From: Alteromonas salexigens
GTDB taxonomy: Bacteria; Pseudomonadota; Gammaproteobacteria; Enterobacterales; Alteromonadaceae
Direction: 5' to 3'
Assembly (NCBI RefSeq): GCF_025628895.1
Contig: NZ_JAOTJC010000004.1
Coordinates: 114,388-178,387 of the forward strand
DNA: 64,000 nt
Shown: positions 1-8,926 of the stretch, one piece after another
How positions within the stretch are numbered: position 1 is the stretch's first letter
Layout of the letters: each line of letters starts with the position of its first letter
Made by a program: the position numbers and the translations under genes
Notes under the pieces: model-generated
Told to the model about the DNA's origin: nothing
The model's input: only the letters and a program-made list of their open reading frames with translations
Databases searched by the model: none

Positions 1-620
1 TCGTGGCCAGAGTCTACTCCCACGATACCTTACTGCAATTTAGTGAAGCCGCCCGGGTACCAGTGGTGAATGCCCTGTGCGATCGTTACCACCCCTGTCA
101 GGGGCTGGCAGACTACCTCACCGTATTCGAACAGTTCGGCAACACCACGGGACGGACCATGGCCTATATTGGCGATGGCAATAATGTGACTCATTCACTG
201 CTGATCGTAGGTGCCTTGCTGGGCTGCAATCAGGTTGTGGTGACTCCGCCGGGGCATGAAGCTGACGCAGGCATTGTTGCTCACGCCCGCACGCTGGCAG
301 CACAAACCGGCGCCACGGTGACCACCAGCAATGATCTGAGCGCGGCAGAAGGTGCAGATGTCATCTACACTGACACCTGGTTGTCGATGGGCGATGACAC
401 TCCTTTGTCGGCGATTAAAGAAACCTTTATGCCCTATCAGGTCAACGAAGCCCTGATGGCGGCCACCGGTGCCAGTCATGTCATGCACTGCCAGCCTGCG
501 CATCGGGATTTGGAAATTACCGGCTCACTGATTGACAGCGACTGCTCGTTGCTCATGCAGCAAGCCGAAAACAGAATGCATGGCCAGAATGCCATATTAA
601 CTCACTTACTGAGCTCCTGA
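1..620 (+). CDS. argF: Ornithine carbamoyltransferase, C-terminal part (5' end outside window)
   Basis: Transfers the carbamoyl group from carbamoyl phosphate to ornithine to give citrulline in cytosolic arginine synthesis. The reading frame is open from the first bases and lacks the N-terminal carbamoyl-phosphate domain, so the start lies upstream; the GTG at position 3 is internal. Visible are the ornithine-domain stretch [20 protein letters not shown], the GDGNNV segment and the C-terminal [13 protein letters not shown] helix. The usual HCLP motif reads HCQPAHR, a Leu-to-Gln change at a substrate-binding segment. argG follows 14 bp downstream, so the genes are very probably cotranscribed. 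Family assignment is firm from motifs and context; the effect of HCQP is unknown. Confidence 0.93.
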   Translation, partial: VARVYSHDTLLQFSEAARVPVVNALCDRYHPCQGLADYLTVFEQFGNTTGRTMAYIGDGNNVTHSLLIVGALLGCNQVVVTPPGHEADAGIVAHARTLAAQTGATVTTSNDLSAAEGADVIYTDTWLSMGDDTPLSAIKETFMPYQVNEALMAATGASHVMHCQPAHRDLEITGSLIDSDCSLLMQQAENRMHGQNAILTHLLSS

Positions 621-634
621 GAGGACCGCGCGTA

Positions 635-1840
635 ATGCAAAACGTGAACAAGATTGTACTGGCCTATTCCGGTGGCCTGGATACCTCAGCCATTATTCCG
701 TGGCTGAAAGAAAACTATAACTGTGAAGTAGTGGCGTTTGCCGCCGATGTCGGACAAGGCGATGAAGAGCTGGAAGGGCTGCATGAAAAAGCCCTCGCTT
801 CCGGCGCCAGCGAATGTCACATCGTCGACCTCAAAGAAGAGTTCGTTCGCGACTACATTTACCCGACCCTGACAACCGGGGCCGTGTACGAAGGTGAATA
901 CCTGTTAGGTACCTCCATGGCGCGACCGGTGATTGCCAAAGCCCAGGTAGAAGTCGCCCGCAAAGTGGGCGCCGACGCACTCAGCCACGGTTGTACCGGC
1001 AAAGGCAATGATCAGGTGCGCTTTGAAAGTGCCTTTGCGGCCTTAGCCCCCGACCTGACCGTGATTGCACCCTGGCGGGAATGGGACATGGTTTCCCGTG
1101 AAGACCTGCTGGCGTACCTGGCCGAGCGGGACATCCCAACCACCGCTTCAGCGACGAAAATTTACAGTCGGGACGCCAATGCCTGGCATATCTCCCATGA
1201 AGGTGGTGAGCTGGAAGATCCCTGGCAGGAGCCTTCCAAGCAGGTCTGGACCATGACCGTGGATCCGGAAGATGCACCGGATACACCGGAGCGGGTTACC
1301 CTGACCTTTAACGAAGGCCAGCTGACGCATGTTAATAACGAGCCGCTGTCGCCGTATCAGGCACTGGTAAAGCTAAATACGGTGGCGGGTGCCCATGGTG
1401 TGGGCCGCATCGACATCGTAGAAAACCGCCTGGTGGGCATGAAATCCCGTGGCTGCTACGAAACTCCCGGCGGCACGGTATTAATGAAAGCCTATAAAGC
1501 GTTGGAAACCATGGTGCTCGACAAGGCCGCCCTCAAATACCGGGAACAGCTGGGACTGGAATTTGCGCATGTCATGTATGACGGTCGCTGGTTCACCGCG
1601 CTCAACGATGCCCTGCTGGCAGGCGCTGCCTCATTCGCACAGAAAGTTACCGGCGAGATTGTGGTGAAGCTTTATAAAGGTCAGGCCACCGTCACCCAGC
1701 GCCGCTCGCCCAACAGCCTGTACTCAGAAGACTTCGCCACCTTTGGTGCCGATGACGTTTATGACCAGAAACACGCCGAAGGCTTTATCCGGTTGTTCAG
1801 TCTTTCCAGCCGTATCGATGCACTGAAAAAACAGCAGTAA
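635..1840 (+). CDS. argG: Argininosuccinate synthase
   Basis: ATP-dependent condensation of citrulline with aspartate to argininosuccinate. The 401-residue length is normal for the bacterial enzyme. The PP-loop ATP-binding motif YSGGLDTS is at residues 11-18 and the second signature [13 protein letters not shown] begins at residue 119. The ATG is preceded by GAGAGGACC. It sits between argF and argH with gaps of 14 and 10 bp, which fits one arginine operon. Nothing unusual was seen. Confidence 0.98.
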   Translation: MQNVNKIVLAYSGGLDTSAIIPWLKENYNCEVVAFAADVGQGDEELEGLHEKALASGASECHIVDLKEEFVRDYIYPTLTTGAVYEGEYLLGTSMARPVIAKAQVEVARKVGADALSHGCTGKGNDQVRFESAFAALAPDLTVIAPWREWDMVSREDLLAYLAERDIPTTASATKIYSRDANAWHISHEGGELEDPWQEPSKQVWTMTVDPEDAPDTPERVTLTFNEGQLTHVNNEPLSPYQALVKLNTVAGAHGVGRIDIVENRLVGMKSRGCYETPGGTVLMKAYKALETMVLDKAALKYREQLGLEFAHVMYDGRWFTALNDALLAGAASFAQKVTGEIVVKLYKGQATVTQRRSPNSLYSEDFATFGADDVYDQKHAEGFIRLFSLSSRIDALKKQQ

Positions 1841-1850
1841 GGAGCACACC

Positions 1851-3233
1851 ATGGCACTTTGGGGCGGCCGGTTCGCCGGCGACAGCAGCAGTATGTTTAA
1901 GCAGGTCAACGACTCCCTGCCCTTTGATCAGGTGATGGCTGTGCAGGATATGCAAGGTTCTATCAGCTGGTCGCGGGCGCTGGCCAAAGCCGGAGTCCTG
2001 AGTCAGGACGAACAGCAGGCACTGGAGACGGCACTCACCGAAATGCAGGCGCAGGCCCGCGCCGGTGAGCTCGACTTCGCCGCCAGCGGTGAGGAAGACA
2101 TCCACAGCTTCGTTGAGGCGGCCCTTATCGACCGCCTTGGCGATACGGCGCGTAAGCTGCACACGGGTCGCAGCCGCAACGATCAGGTGGCCACCGACTT
2201 CCGGCTGTGGGTACGAGAGCATGTTGCTTCTCTGAAACAGGATCTTAACGGCGTGATCCGCTCACTGCTGAGTGTGGCCTCCCGGCATCAACAGGCCATT
2301 ATCCCCGGTTACACCCACCTGCAGCGGGCCCAGCCCATTCATTTTGCACACTGGTGTCTGGCCTATGTGGAAATGTTTAAACGGGACCTGAGCCGTCTCA
2401 GTGATTTGTCAGGCCGCCTCAACCAATGCCCCCTGGGCAGTGGTGCGCTGGCCGGCACCACCTACCCGGTAGACCGCTACGCCATTGCTGAAGAACTGGG
2501 CTTCGACGGACCCTGCCTGAACAGCCTGGACGCCGTCTCAGACCGTGATTTCGTACTGGAGCTGTTGTTTTGTGCATCTACCAGCATGATGCACCTGTCA
2601 CGTTTGGCCGAAGACATGATTTTTTATAACTCCGGAGAAGCCGGCTTTCTGCAACTGGGTGACACCGTGACATCGGGATCATCCTTAATGCCGCAGAAGA
2701 AAAACCCGGATGCACTGGAGCTAATGCGGGGTAAATGCGGGCGGGTGTTCGGTGCCCTGCAAGCCTTGCTGGTTACCATGAAAGGGTTGCCACTGGCTTA
2801 CAACAAAGACATGCAGGAAGACAAAGAGGGGGCTATCGACACTGTCAGTCAGTGGCATTGTTGTCTGTGCATTGCCAGCGAAGTGCTGGATTCCACGGCG
2901 CTGAATGAAGCGCGCTGCCGGCAGGCCGCCGCGCAGGGCTTTGCCAATGCGACGGAGCTGGCCGACTATCTGGTGGGTAAAGGGATCCCGTTTCGAACTG
3001 GCCATGATATTGCCGGCCGGGTGGTTCTGCTGGCTATCGATAAAGGCTGTGCGATTGAAGACTTACCGCTTACTGACTTGCAGTCTGTGTGTGAGCACAT
3101 CGACGAGGATGTCTATCCGGTTCTGCAACTGGAGTATGGTGTGAACCAGCGCAATATCCTCGGCGGAACCAGTGCCGAAACGGTTACCAAGGCACTCTAT
3201 CAGGAACTTGAACAGCTGGATAAGCGGGGATAA
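1851..3233 (+). CDS. argH: Argininosuccinate lyase
   Basis: Splits argininosuccinate into arginine and fumarate, the last step of arginine synthesis. It is 460 residues, the usual length. The fumarase/aspartase superfamily signature GSSLMPQKKNPD lies around residues 276-287 and includes the catalytic serine loop; HTGRSRNDQ and the TxHLQ-type loop (YTHLQRAQP) are also present. AGGAG stands 6 bp before the ATG. In several relatives (Moritella, some Vibrio and Shewanella) ArgH is fused to a short acetyltransferase; here it ends cleanly and argA is a separate gene 8 bp on. Confidence 0.98.
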   Translation: MALWGGRFAGDSSSMFKQVNDSLPFDQVMAVQDMQGSISWSRALAKAGVLSQDEQQALETALTEMQAQARAGELDFAASGEEDIHSFVEAALIDRLGDTARKLHTGRSRNDQVATDFRLWVREHVASLKQDLNGVIRSLLSVASRHQQAIIPGYTHLQRAQPIHFAHWCLAYVEMFKRDLSRLSDLSGRLNQCPLGSGALAGTTYPVDRYAIAEELGFDGPCLNSLDAVSDRDFVLELLFCASTSMMHLSRLAEDMIFYNSGEAGFLQLGDTVTSGSSLMPQKKNPDALELMRGKCGRVFGALQALLVTMKGLPLAYNKDMQEDKEGAIDTVSQWHCCLCIASEVLDSTALNEARCRQAAAQGFANATELADYLVGKGIPFRTGHDIAGRVVLLAIDKGCAIEDLPLTDLQSVCEHIDEDVYPVLQLEYGVNQRNILGGTSAETVTKALYQELEQLDKRG

Positions 3234-3241
3234 CTCAGGTT

Positions 3242-4552
3242 ATGGTGCTGGCCCATCACGATGGCATAAAGCTGTTCAGAAGCTCGCTGCCTTACATCAA
3301 TGCCCATCAGGGCAAGACCTTTGTGCTCATGCTGGGTGGCGAAGCTATTGAGCATGCTAACTTTGCCAACATTATTCACGACATTGCCCTGCTGAACAGC
3401 TTAGGGGTACGGGTAGTGGTAGTGCATGGCGCGCGACCGCAAATCGATCAGCGGGTGGCGCTGCGTGGCATGCAAGGCCGCTTTGCCGAAGGCGTGCGGG
3501 TGACCGATAAACTCACGCTCGAATGTGTGAAAGATGCTGCCGGCTCAGTGCGCTCGCAAATTGAAGCGCTGCTGACCATGGGACTGCCAAATTCGCCCAT
3601 GCATGGCTCCCAGATTCGGGTGTGTTCGGGCAATCTGGTAGTCGCGAAGCCGATGGGCGTACGCGGTGGAGTAGACTTTGAGAACACCGGCCAGGTGCGG
3701 CGTATTGATACCACCGGCATTACTGACCACCTTAATGATGGCTCTATTGTGCTGCTATCGCCGATGGGCTATTCCTCCACCGGTGAGGTGTTTAACCTGT
3801 CCCATGAAGACGTGGCCACGCAAGCAGCGCTGGCACTGAAAGCTGACAAACTGATCGTGTTTTCCAACTATGACGGCATCTTCAACCGGCAGGGCAAATT
3901 GCTGCGCACCATAGAAAGGCCGCAACTGGAGCAGCTCATTGCCAGCGGTGATATTACTACCGAGCCCTCGGTACTGCGGGCGCTTACCACCAGCGTGGCC
4001 GCTGGTATTCCCCGTGCCCACTGTATCAGTTATGAAAAAGACGGCGCTTTGTTACAGGAGCTGTTCACCCGCGACGGTGAGGGCTCACTGGTCATGGAAC
4101 ATCATTACGAACAGTTGCGGGTGGCAACCATTGACGATGTGGGCGGGATCCTGAATTTGATCAAGCCACTGGAAGAAAGCGGGGTGCTGGTCAAGCGTTC
4201 ACGGGAGCGGCTGGAAAATGAAATTGATCAGTTCATTGTCATTGAACGCGACGGCATGATTATTGGCTGCGCCGCCCTGTATTTGTACCCCGATGATGAC
4301 TGTGCCGAGCTGGCCTGTGTGGCCACCCATCAGGATTACCGCGGCAAAAACCGTGGCGAGCGTATTATGGAGGCCGTGCGTGAGCGCGCCACCGAAGCCG
4401 GTATCAGCCGGCTGTTTGTACTGACCACCGTCACGGCGCACTGGTTTCTGGAGCAGGGATTCGTTGAAGCGGATGTGGCGGCATTGCCGGCCGTTAAAAA
4501 AGAACTGTATAACTATCAGCGCAACTCAAAAATATTTACCCTCAGTCTCTGA
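3242..4552 (+). CDS. argA: N-acetylglutamate synthase (amino-acid kinase fold plus GNAT)
   Basis: Acetylates glutamate with acetyl-CoA, the first committed step of arginine synthesis and the classic target of arginine feedback. The 436 residues match the full-length classical ArgA (about 440). Residues 1-280 form the amino-acid-kinase-like domain (LMLGGEAIEH, VVVVHGARPQID), which in this family binds arginine rather than phosphorylating; residues about 290-436 form the GNAT domain (ELACVATHQDYRGKNRGERI). It follows argH by 8 bp. The start ATG lies close to the argH stop with only a weak ribosome site, so translational coupling is likely. Confidence 0.96.
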   Translation: MVLAHHDGIKLFRSSLPYINAHQGKTFVLMLGGEAIEHANFANIIHDIALLNSLGVRVVVVHGARPQIDQRVALRGMQGRFAEGVRVTDKLTLECVKDAAGSVRSQIEALLTMGLPNSPMHGSQIRVCSGNLVVAKPMGVRGGVDFENTGQVRRIDTTGITDHLNDGSIVLLSPMGYSSTGEVFNLSHEDVATQAALALKADKLIVFSNYDGIFNRQGKLLRTIERPQLEQLIASGDITTEPSVLRALTTSVAAGIPRAHCISYEKDGALLQELFTRDGEGSLVMEHHYEQLRVATIDDVGGILNLIKPLEESGVLVKRSRERLENEIDQFIVIERDGMIIGCAALYLYPDDDCAELACVATHQDYRGKNRGERIMEAVRERATEAGISRLFVLTTVTAHWFLEQGFVEADVAALPAVKKELYNYQRNSKIFTLSL

Positions 4553-4618
4553 GTGTCAGTCATCGGCAGGGTGTGCAACCCGCCGCGCCCGTCTTGTCAT
4601 GCGCGCTGAAATACGGTT

Positions 4619-4634
4619 AACTGGTCTGACCAAG
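4619..4634. promoter_or_regulatory. FadR/GntR-like operator
   Basis: AACTGGTCTGACCAAG contains the perfect palindrome TGGTC-T-GACCA and matches most of the published FadR box (AACTGGTCNGACCAGTT). It lies 19-34 bp upstream of the alpha/beta hydrolase ATG, where a bound GntR-family repressor could block transcription or initiation. The match is seen; regulation by FadR is inference, since the regulator is not in the window. Confidence 0.45.
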
Positions 4635-4652
4635 ACAGGTTGACCGAGTTAT

Positions 4653-5525
4653 ATGCAAAAGAATTTGTTTATCGAGTGTGAGGATGGCACCCCACTGGCT
4701 GCCACGCTGTTCACGCCACCGCGCCCCAGAGCCACTGTGATGATCGCCCCGGCCACCGGCATCCGGCGCCAGTTTTATACCCATTTCGCCAGTTATCTTT
4801 GCGCGCTGGGCTTTACGGTTATGACCTTCGATAATCGCGGTATCGGCGATTCCCTTAACGGGCCGGTTCAACACAGTAAGGCGACGCTGGTCCAGTGGGG
4901 TCAGCTGGATATGCAGGCTGTTTTACAAACTTTGCAACAGGCTTTTCCCGGGCTACCTCATTTTCTGGCCGGTCACAGTGCAGGCGGGCAGTTAGCTGGC
5001 CTGATGCCGGGCGCCTGTGATTTGTCCGCGATATTTACGTTCGGCAGCTCGTCTGGCCGGCTCGCTAATATGCGCTGGCACTACCGTCCGAAAGCCCACT
5101 TTTTCATGAATCTGTTTATCCCATTGACCAACCGGCTGTTCGGGCATACTAAATCACACTGGGTGGGCATGGGCGAGCCGTTACCGGCGGGCGTGGCACG
5201 TCAGTGGCAACAATGGTGTAATGGTAAGGGCTACGTAGAAACCGCATTTGGGCAGGAAGTGACTCGTCATCACTACTACAGTATTACGTGTCCGGCTTTC
5301 TGGGTGCTGGCAAAAGATGATCCGATCGCCTGTGAAAAGAATGCCCGCGACATGCTGCGCGTTTACCGCAACATGCCCGCTACGCTGAAAATCATTGACC
5401 CGCAGACACACGGTGTCGATCAGATTGGCCACATGCGGTTTTTCTCCCGCCAGTGTAAGCCCCTATGGTCACTGGCAGCAGACTTTTTCGAACAACACCT
5501 GCCACCGGCCAGACTGGCCGGTTAA
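4653..5525 (+). CDS. Alpha/beta hydrolase, COG4757-like
   Basis: 290-residue soluble alpha/beta hydrolase; substrate unknown. The nucleophile elbow GHSAGG places Ser109 at the catalytic position. TFDNRGIGDS near residues 59-68 is the typical strand-4 region, LAKDDPI is the likely acid loop, and the His in DQIGHMRFF near the C terminus completes a triad. There is no signal peptide. Overall it resembles the predicted hydrolases of COG4757. The gene is single, with a weak ribosome site (GACCGAG), and lies behind a FadR-like palindrome that hints at control by fatty-acid status. It is convergent with the downstream glutathione transferase gene. Confidence 0.8.
   Translation: MQKNLFIECEDGTPLAATLFTPPRPRATVMIAPATGIRRQFYTHFASYLCALGFTVMTFDNRGIGDSLNGPVQHSKATLVQWGQLDMQAVLQTLQQAFPGLPHFLAGHSAGGQLAGLMPGACDLSAIFTFGSSSGRLANMRWHYRPKAHFFMNLFIPLTNRLFGHTKSHWVGMGEPLPAGVARQWQQWCNGKGYVETAFGQEVTRHHYYSITCPAFWVLAKDDPIACEKNARDMLRVYRNMPATLKIIDPQTHGVDQIGHMRFFSRQCKPLWSLAADFFEQHLPPARLAG
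5504..5522. terminator. Inverted repeat at the convergent gene end
   Basis: ACCGGCCAG-A-CTGGCCGGT is a perfect 9-bp inverted repeat with one central base, overlapping the last codons of the hydrolase gene just before its TAA. It lacks a clear T tract. It may act as a bidirectional terminator or transcript-end stabiliser between the convergent hydrolase and glutathione transferase genes. Confidence 0.4.
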
Positions 5526-5565
5526 ACAGGTTCTGGCATGCCCATGGCGAGGCATGTCAGATGAT

Positions 5566-6423
5566 TCAGGCCCCTTTCAGTGCCTTATCAATATCTTCGG
5601 CCTGGTGGCGCTCTTTCAGCTGACCGTCATCCCCCCAGGTTTTATTCACAATGCCACCCCGTTTGACAGCAGGGCGCTCGGCCACCTGTTTGGCCCAGCG
5701 TTGCAGGTGGGTGTAATCATCTACCTGCAGAAACGTGGCCGCGTCGTATAACTTCCCCAGAGCCAGTAATCCGTACCATGGCCAGATAGCCATATCGGCA
5801 ATGGAGTACTCGGTCCCCGCCATATATTCGTTAAACGACAGATGTTTGTCTAAAACGTCAAGCTGTCGTTTGGTTTCCATGGTGAAGCGGTTAATGGGGT
5901 ACTCCATTGGGTAGGGAGCATAACTGTAGAAATGGCCGAAGCCGCCCCCCACGTAGGGCGCCGAACCGACCTGCCAGAACAGCCAGTTTTGGCATTCCGT
6001 GCGTTCTATGGGATCGGCGGGAACGAAACGGTCAAATTTCGCCGCCAGATATTGCAGAATTGAACCAGACTCAAACACCCGCACCGGCGGGTTCTGGCTG
6101 CGATCCACCAGCGCCGGTATTTTAGAATTTGGGTTGATGTCCACAAAGCCACTGGAAAACTGATCGGCCTCGCCGATATGGATCATCCAGGCATCGTATT
6201 CAGCGTCTGCCTCACCGGCGTGCAGTAACTCTTCCAGCATGATGGAGACTTTCTGGCCATTAGGGGTGGCCATGGAGTAAAGCTGCAGGTCATGTTTGCC
6301 TACCGGCAGTTGTTGCTCATGGGTGGGGCCTGAGACCGGGCGATTCGTTTTGGCGAACTTACTGCCATCGTCATCATCCTGGCTCCACACCTTAGGCGGC
6401 GTGTACTGTTGTTTCTTCGTCAT
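5566..6423 (-). CDS. yghU: YghU-type glutathione S-transferase / disulfide reductase
   Basis: 285 residues, closely resembling E. coli YghU, a cytosolic glutathione transferase family protein with glutathione-dependent disulfide reductase activity. The YghU-specific N-terminal extension is present (NRPVSGPTHEQQLPVGKH), followed by the thioredoxin-like domain (SMATPNGQKVSIMLEEL, about residues 50-140, with NPNSKIPAL) and an all-helical C-terminal domain (about 160-270). The transcript starts near 6.45 kb; the gene is alone and convergent with the hydrolase. Nothing is truncated. The physiological substrate is not known. Confidence 0.93.
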   Translation of the reverse strand: MTKKQQYTPPKVWSQDDDDGSKFAKTNRPVSGPTHEQQLPVGKHDLQLYSMATPNGQKVSIMLEELLHAGEADAEYDAWMIHIGEADQFSSGFVDINPNSKIPALVDRSQNPPVRVFESGSILQYLAAKFDRFVPADPIERTECQNWLFWQVGSAPYVGGGFGHFYSYAPYPMEYPINRFTMETKRQLDVLDKHLSFNEYMAGTEYSIADMAIWPWYGLLALGKLYDAATFLQVDDYTHLQRWAKQVAERPAVKRGGIVNKTWGDDGQLKERHQAEDIDKALKGA

Positions 6424-6500
6424 GATAACTCCCTGCTAAACAATGTTCACAGTTATACGCCAGTCAGGGAAAACAGATTGCTGCGCAGCCAGACCGCAGA

Positions 6501-6800
6501 CACAAAAAAAGCAGATGCCAGAGCATCTGCTTTTCGGTAATAAAAGGCGGGCAATCCATTGTCCGCAAACTGTAACCAGTGGCTCAGACCACTGGCTTTA
6601 ATGTAGATGCCCAGCTTTCACGCAACAATGTGAGAGCTTCATTGCCGCAATGTAAAGTGGGCATATTCCTGAGCCGGGCCTCCTGCCCTGCCGTTGTTCC
6701 TGTCGGCTGCATGTGCCGCCGATACCACCCGCCTTGGGCCAGTGGTTATACTAAACTGCTACACAGATTCGGGCTGAATCTGAAACGCTTCCGCGTTGAC
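6501..6800 (-). ncRNA. Candidate GGA-hairpin small RNA (CsrB/Rsm-like)
   Basis: No convincing gene lies in 6424-7178. Read on the minus strand, 6800 to 6507 holds five short inverted repeats with GGA in or at the loop: 6784-6797 (stem AACGC, loop GGAA), 6690-6707 (GCCG, loop ACAGGAACAA), 6676-6688 (GGGC, loop AGGAG), 6660-6675 (GGC, loop TCAGGAATAT) and 6547-6566 (GCGGACAA, loop TGGA). Three are CAGGA within 50 nt. A perfect terminator closes the unit. CsrB/CsrC/RsmY-type RNAs sequester CsrA in just this way. The total number of GGA triplets (about six in 290 nt) is near chance, so the evidence is the loop placement. Transcription is not shown. Confidence 0.35.
6507..6534 (-). terminator. Strong Rho-independent terminator reading leftwards
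   Basis: GCAGATGC-CAGA-GCATCTGC is a perfect 8-bp GC-rich stem, extended to 12 bp by flanking A and T runs. On the minus strand it ends in seven T residues. It stands 84 bp upstream of the yghU start and about 650 bp beyond the malic enzyme stop, so it is poorly placed for either protein gene. It would fit as the 3' end of a non-coding transcript from the gap to its right. Confidence 0.75.
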
Positions 6801-6811
6801 ACCTTATACCT

Positions 6812-6828
6812 ATCAAGCTGTGTGCCAA
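6812..6828 (-). promoter_or_regulatory. Sigma-54-like element upstream of the candidate RNA
   Basis: On the minus strand TTGGCAC-ACAGC-TTGAT matches the -24 box (TGGCAC) with correct spacing, but the -12 dinucleotide is GA rather than GC. Initiation about 12 bp downstream would fall near 6800, immediately before the first GGA hairpin. No good sigma-70 promoter with standard spacing was seen at this point. Confidence 0.25.
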
Positions 6829-7141
6829 ACCCTATTTTCAATGTAATTTCAGTAAGTTAAATAAATTTAACCTACTATAGACTTTTGGCTAAGTAAGAAA
6901 ATGTTGCACACTGCCTACACTTTTTTCACGGTGTCTGTTTCAGAAGTAAATGGAGAGTCCAATTTGCTGAAAAAACAGAATTTTTAATTCGCAGGAACGC
7001 CCTGAGCAACGTGTGTGAATAAAAGGGCTCGGGAGTAAATCGTGCAATCAACAGAACAAGCTGTCACTGACGCAATTTGTCGACAGTGGCGAGAGAGGTG
7101 AATGTGGGGAGCTCGGTACGCGTACGCGCAGAATACACGGT

Positions 7142-7164
7142 GCTGCCCGGCAGTGCCGGACAGC
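7142..7164 (-). terminator. Stem-loop after malic enzyme
   Basis: GCTGCCCGGC-AGT-GCCGGACAGC is a 10-bp inverted repeat with one mismatch, 14 bp beyond the malic enzyme stop. It has no T tract, so it may be a transcript-stabilising hairpin or a weak or factor-assisted terminator. Confidence 0.45.
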
Positions 7165-7178
7165 CTGGGTGAAAAGAA

Positions 7179-8870
7179 TCAGATACTAACCCGCTTATAA
7201 GGGCGGTATTCTGCTTCCCAGAAGTTTTTCTCGATGGTGGCCTGCAGTGCTTCGTCGGTCATCTCCAGCGCCAGATCCTGCTGCATGGCCACTTTTGCCA
7301 CGGCGAATGCAATTTTCTTGCTTAGCTCAGCAATCTCGGTGAGTGGCGGCAGCAGTGCACCGCTGCCGGTATTGGCCAGCGGAGACGCATCGGCCAGCGC
7401 ATTACTGGCTGCCATCAACATTTCATCACTGATCAGGCGCGCCTTTGACGCTATCACACCCAGGCCGATGCCCGGGAATATGTAGCTGTTATTACATTGC
7501 GCTATCGGGAACGTGCGCCCTTCATACTCCACGGGTTCAAAGGGACTGCCGGTGGCGATAATCACCTCGCCCTTAGTCCATTCGATAACCTGCTCAGGCC
7601 GCGCTTCCACATGCCGTGACGGGTTACTCAACGGGAATATCACCGGCAGGTCATTGGCCTGCTTCATTGCCCGTACAACCTGTTCGGTGAATAGGCCCGG
7701 TTGCCCGGATACCCCAATCAGGATGTCAGGCTTGGCACAATGCACCACATCCAACAGCGAGGCATAGTCGCCACTGTAGGTCCAGTCAGCCAGGTCAGCC
7801 TTGCTCTGTTGCAATTTCTGCTGAAAGTCACGCAACCCTTCCATGCCTTCAGTTAGCAGGCCGTAGCGGTCCACCATAAAGACCTGTTTGCGGGCCTCGG
7901 CGTCGCTTAACCCTTCCTGTCGCATTTGCTGCACCAGCATTTCTGCAATCCCGCATCCGGCAGACCCTGCGCCCACGAAGACCACTTTCATATCAGAAAG
8001 CTTGCGTGAGGTAGTACGGGAGGCAGCCAGAATGGTGCCAAGCGTTACCGCCGCTGTGCCCTGAATATCATCGTTAAAGCAACAGATACTGTCGCGATAG
8101 CGGTTCAGGATGGGCATGGCATTGGGCTGCGCAAAGTCTTCAAACTGAATCATGACTTCAGGCCAGCGGCTTTTGGCTGCCTTGATAAACAGATCAATAA
8201 ACTCGTCGTAGTCATCCTGACTGATGCGCGGGTGACGGGCGCCCATATACATAGGATCGTTTAACAGTTTTTCGTTGTTAGTACCTACATCCAGCATTAC
8301 CGGCAGTGTATACGCTGGACTGATGCCGCCACAGGCGGTATACAGCGACAACTTACCAATGGGGATCCCCATCCCGCCGATGCCCTGATCGCCCAGCCCC
8401 AGAATGCGTTCGCCGTCAGTAACGACAATGACCTTTACCTTGCGTTTGGTTGCGTTACGCACGATGTCATCCAGCTGATGACGCTCTTCCCAAGACAGGA
8501 ACAGCCCGCGGGAACTGCGGTAAATATCTGAGAACTGTTCACAGGCATCGCCCACGGTGGGCGTATAGATAATCGGCATCATCTCTTCAATATGTTTTTG
8601 AATGAGACGATAGAACAGGGTTTCGTTGTTATCCTGAATAGCCCGCAGGTAAATGTGCTTGTTCAGCGCGTCGTCGAAGCTGCGGTACTGCATGTACGCC
8701 CGCTCAACCTGTTCTTCAATACTTTCGTAACGGGGTGGCAGCAAACCGGTAAGGTTAAAAGCGGTACGCTCACGGGCGGTGAAGGCACTGCCTTTGTTCA
8801 GCAGGGGAGTCTCAAGCAGAGACGGCCCGGAGTGAGGGATATACAGATAGCGATTTGACTCTTCTGACAT
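7179..8870 (-). CDS. maeA: NAD-dependent malic enzyme
   Basis: Oxidative decarboxylation of malate to pyruvate with NAD. It closely follows E. coli MaeA (SfcA) along its length: [20 protein letters not shown] near the N terminus, the [14 protein letters not shown] segment, [29 protein letters not shown] metal-binding region, [11 protein letters not shown] and the nucleotide fold [12 protein letters not shown]. An in-frame TTG lies nine codons upstream at 8897, but the ATG at 8870 has GGAAA before it and begins where family members do, giving 563 residues. It follows mrcA on the same strand after 56 bp. Confidence 0.95.
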   Translation of the reverse strand: MSEESNRYLYIPHSGPSLLETPLLNKGSAFTARERTAFNLTGLLPPRYESIEEQVERAYMQYRSFDDALNKHIYLRAIQDNNETLFYRLIQKHIEEMMPIIYTPTVGDACEQFSDIYRSSRGLFLSWEERHQLDDIVRNATKRKVKVIVVTDGERILGLGDQGIGGMGIPIGKLSLYTACGGISPAYTLPVMLDVGTNNEKLLNDPMYMGARHPRISQDDYDEFIDLFIKAAKSRWPEVMIQFEDFAQPNAMPILNRYRDSICCFNDDIQGTAAVTLGTILAASRTTSRKLSDMKVVFVGAGSAGCGIAEMLVQQMRQEGLSDAEARKQVFMVDRYGLLTEGMEGLRDFQQKLQQSKADLADWTYSGDYASLLDVVHCAKPDILIGVSGQPGLFTEQVVRAMKQANDLPVIFPLSNPSRHVEARPEQVIEWTKGEVIIATGSPFEPVEYEGRTFPIAQCNNSYIFPGIGLGVIASKARLISDEMLMAASNALADASPLANTGSGALLPPLTEIAELSKKIAFAVAKVAMQQDLALEMTDEALQATIEKNFWEAEYRPYKRVSI

Positions 8871-8926
8871 GGAATTTCCGAGTGTGTTTTCAGGCAAATT
8901 GTGGTGCCCGGGCCTGCACGTGTGTT

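Noticed and set aside
6671-6687. B12-box-like string (AGCCGGGCCTCCTGCC) on the plus strand, suggesting a cobalamin riboswitch
   Set aside because: The central bases of the box do not match, the other conserved riboswitch elements are absent, and no gene lies downstream on the plus strand.
6579-6860. 93-codon open frame in the gap before malic enzyme
   Set aside because: No ribosome site, no family resemblance, odd composition, and it overlaps the inverted repeats of the candidate RNA.
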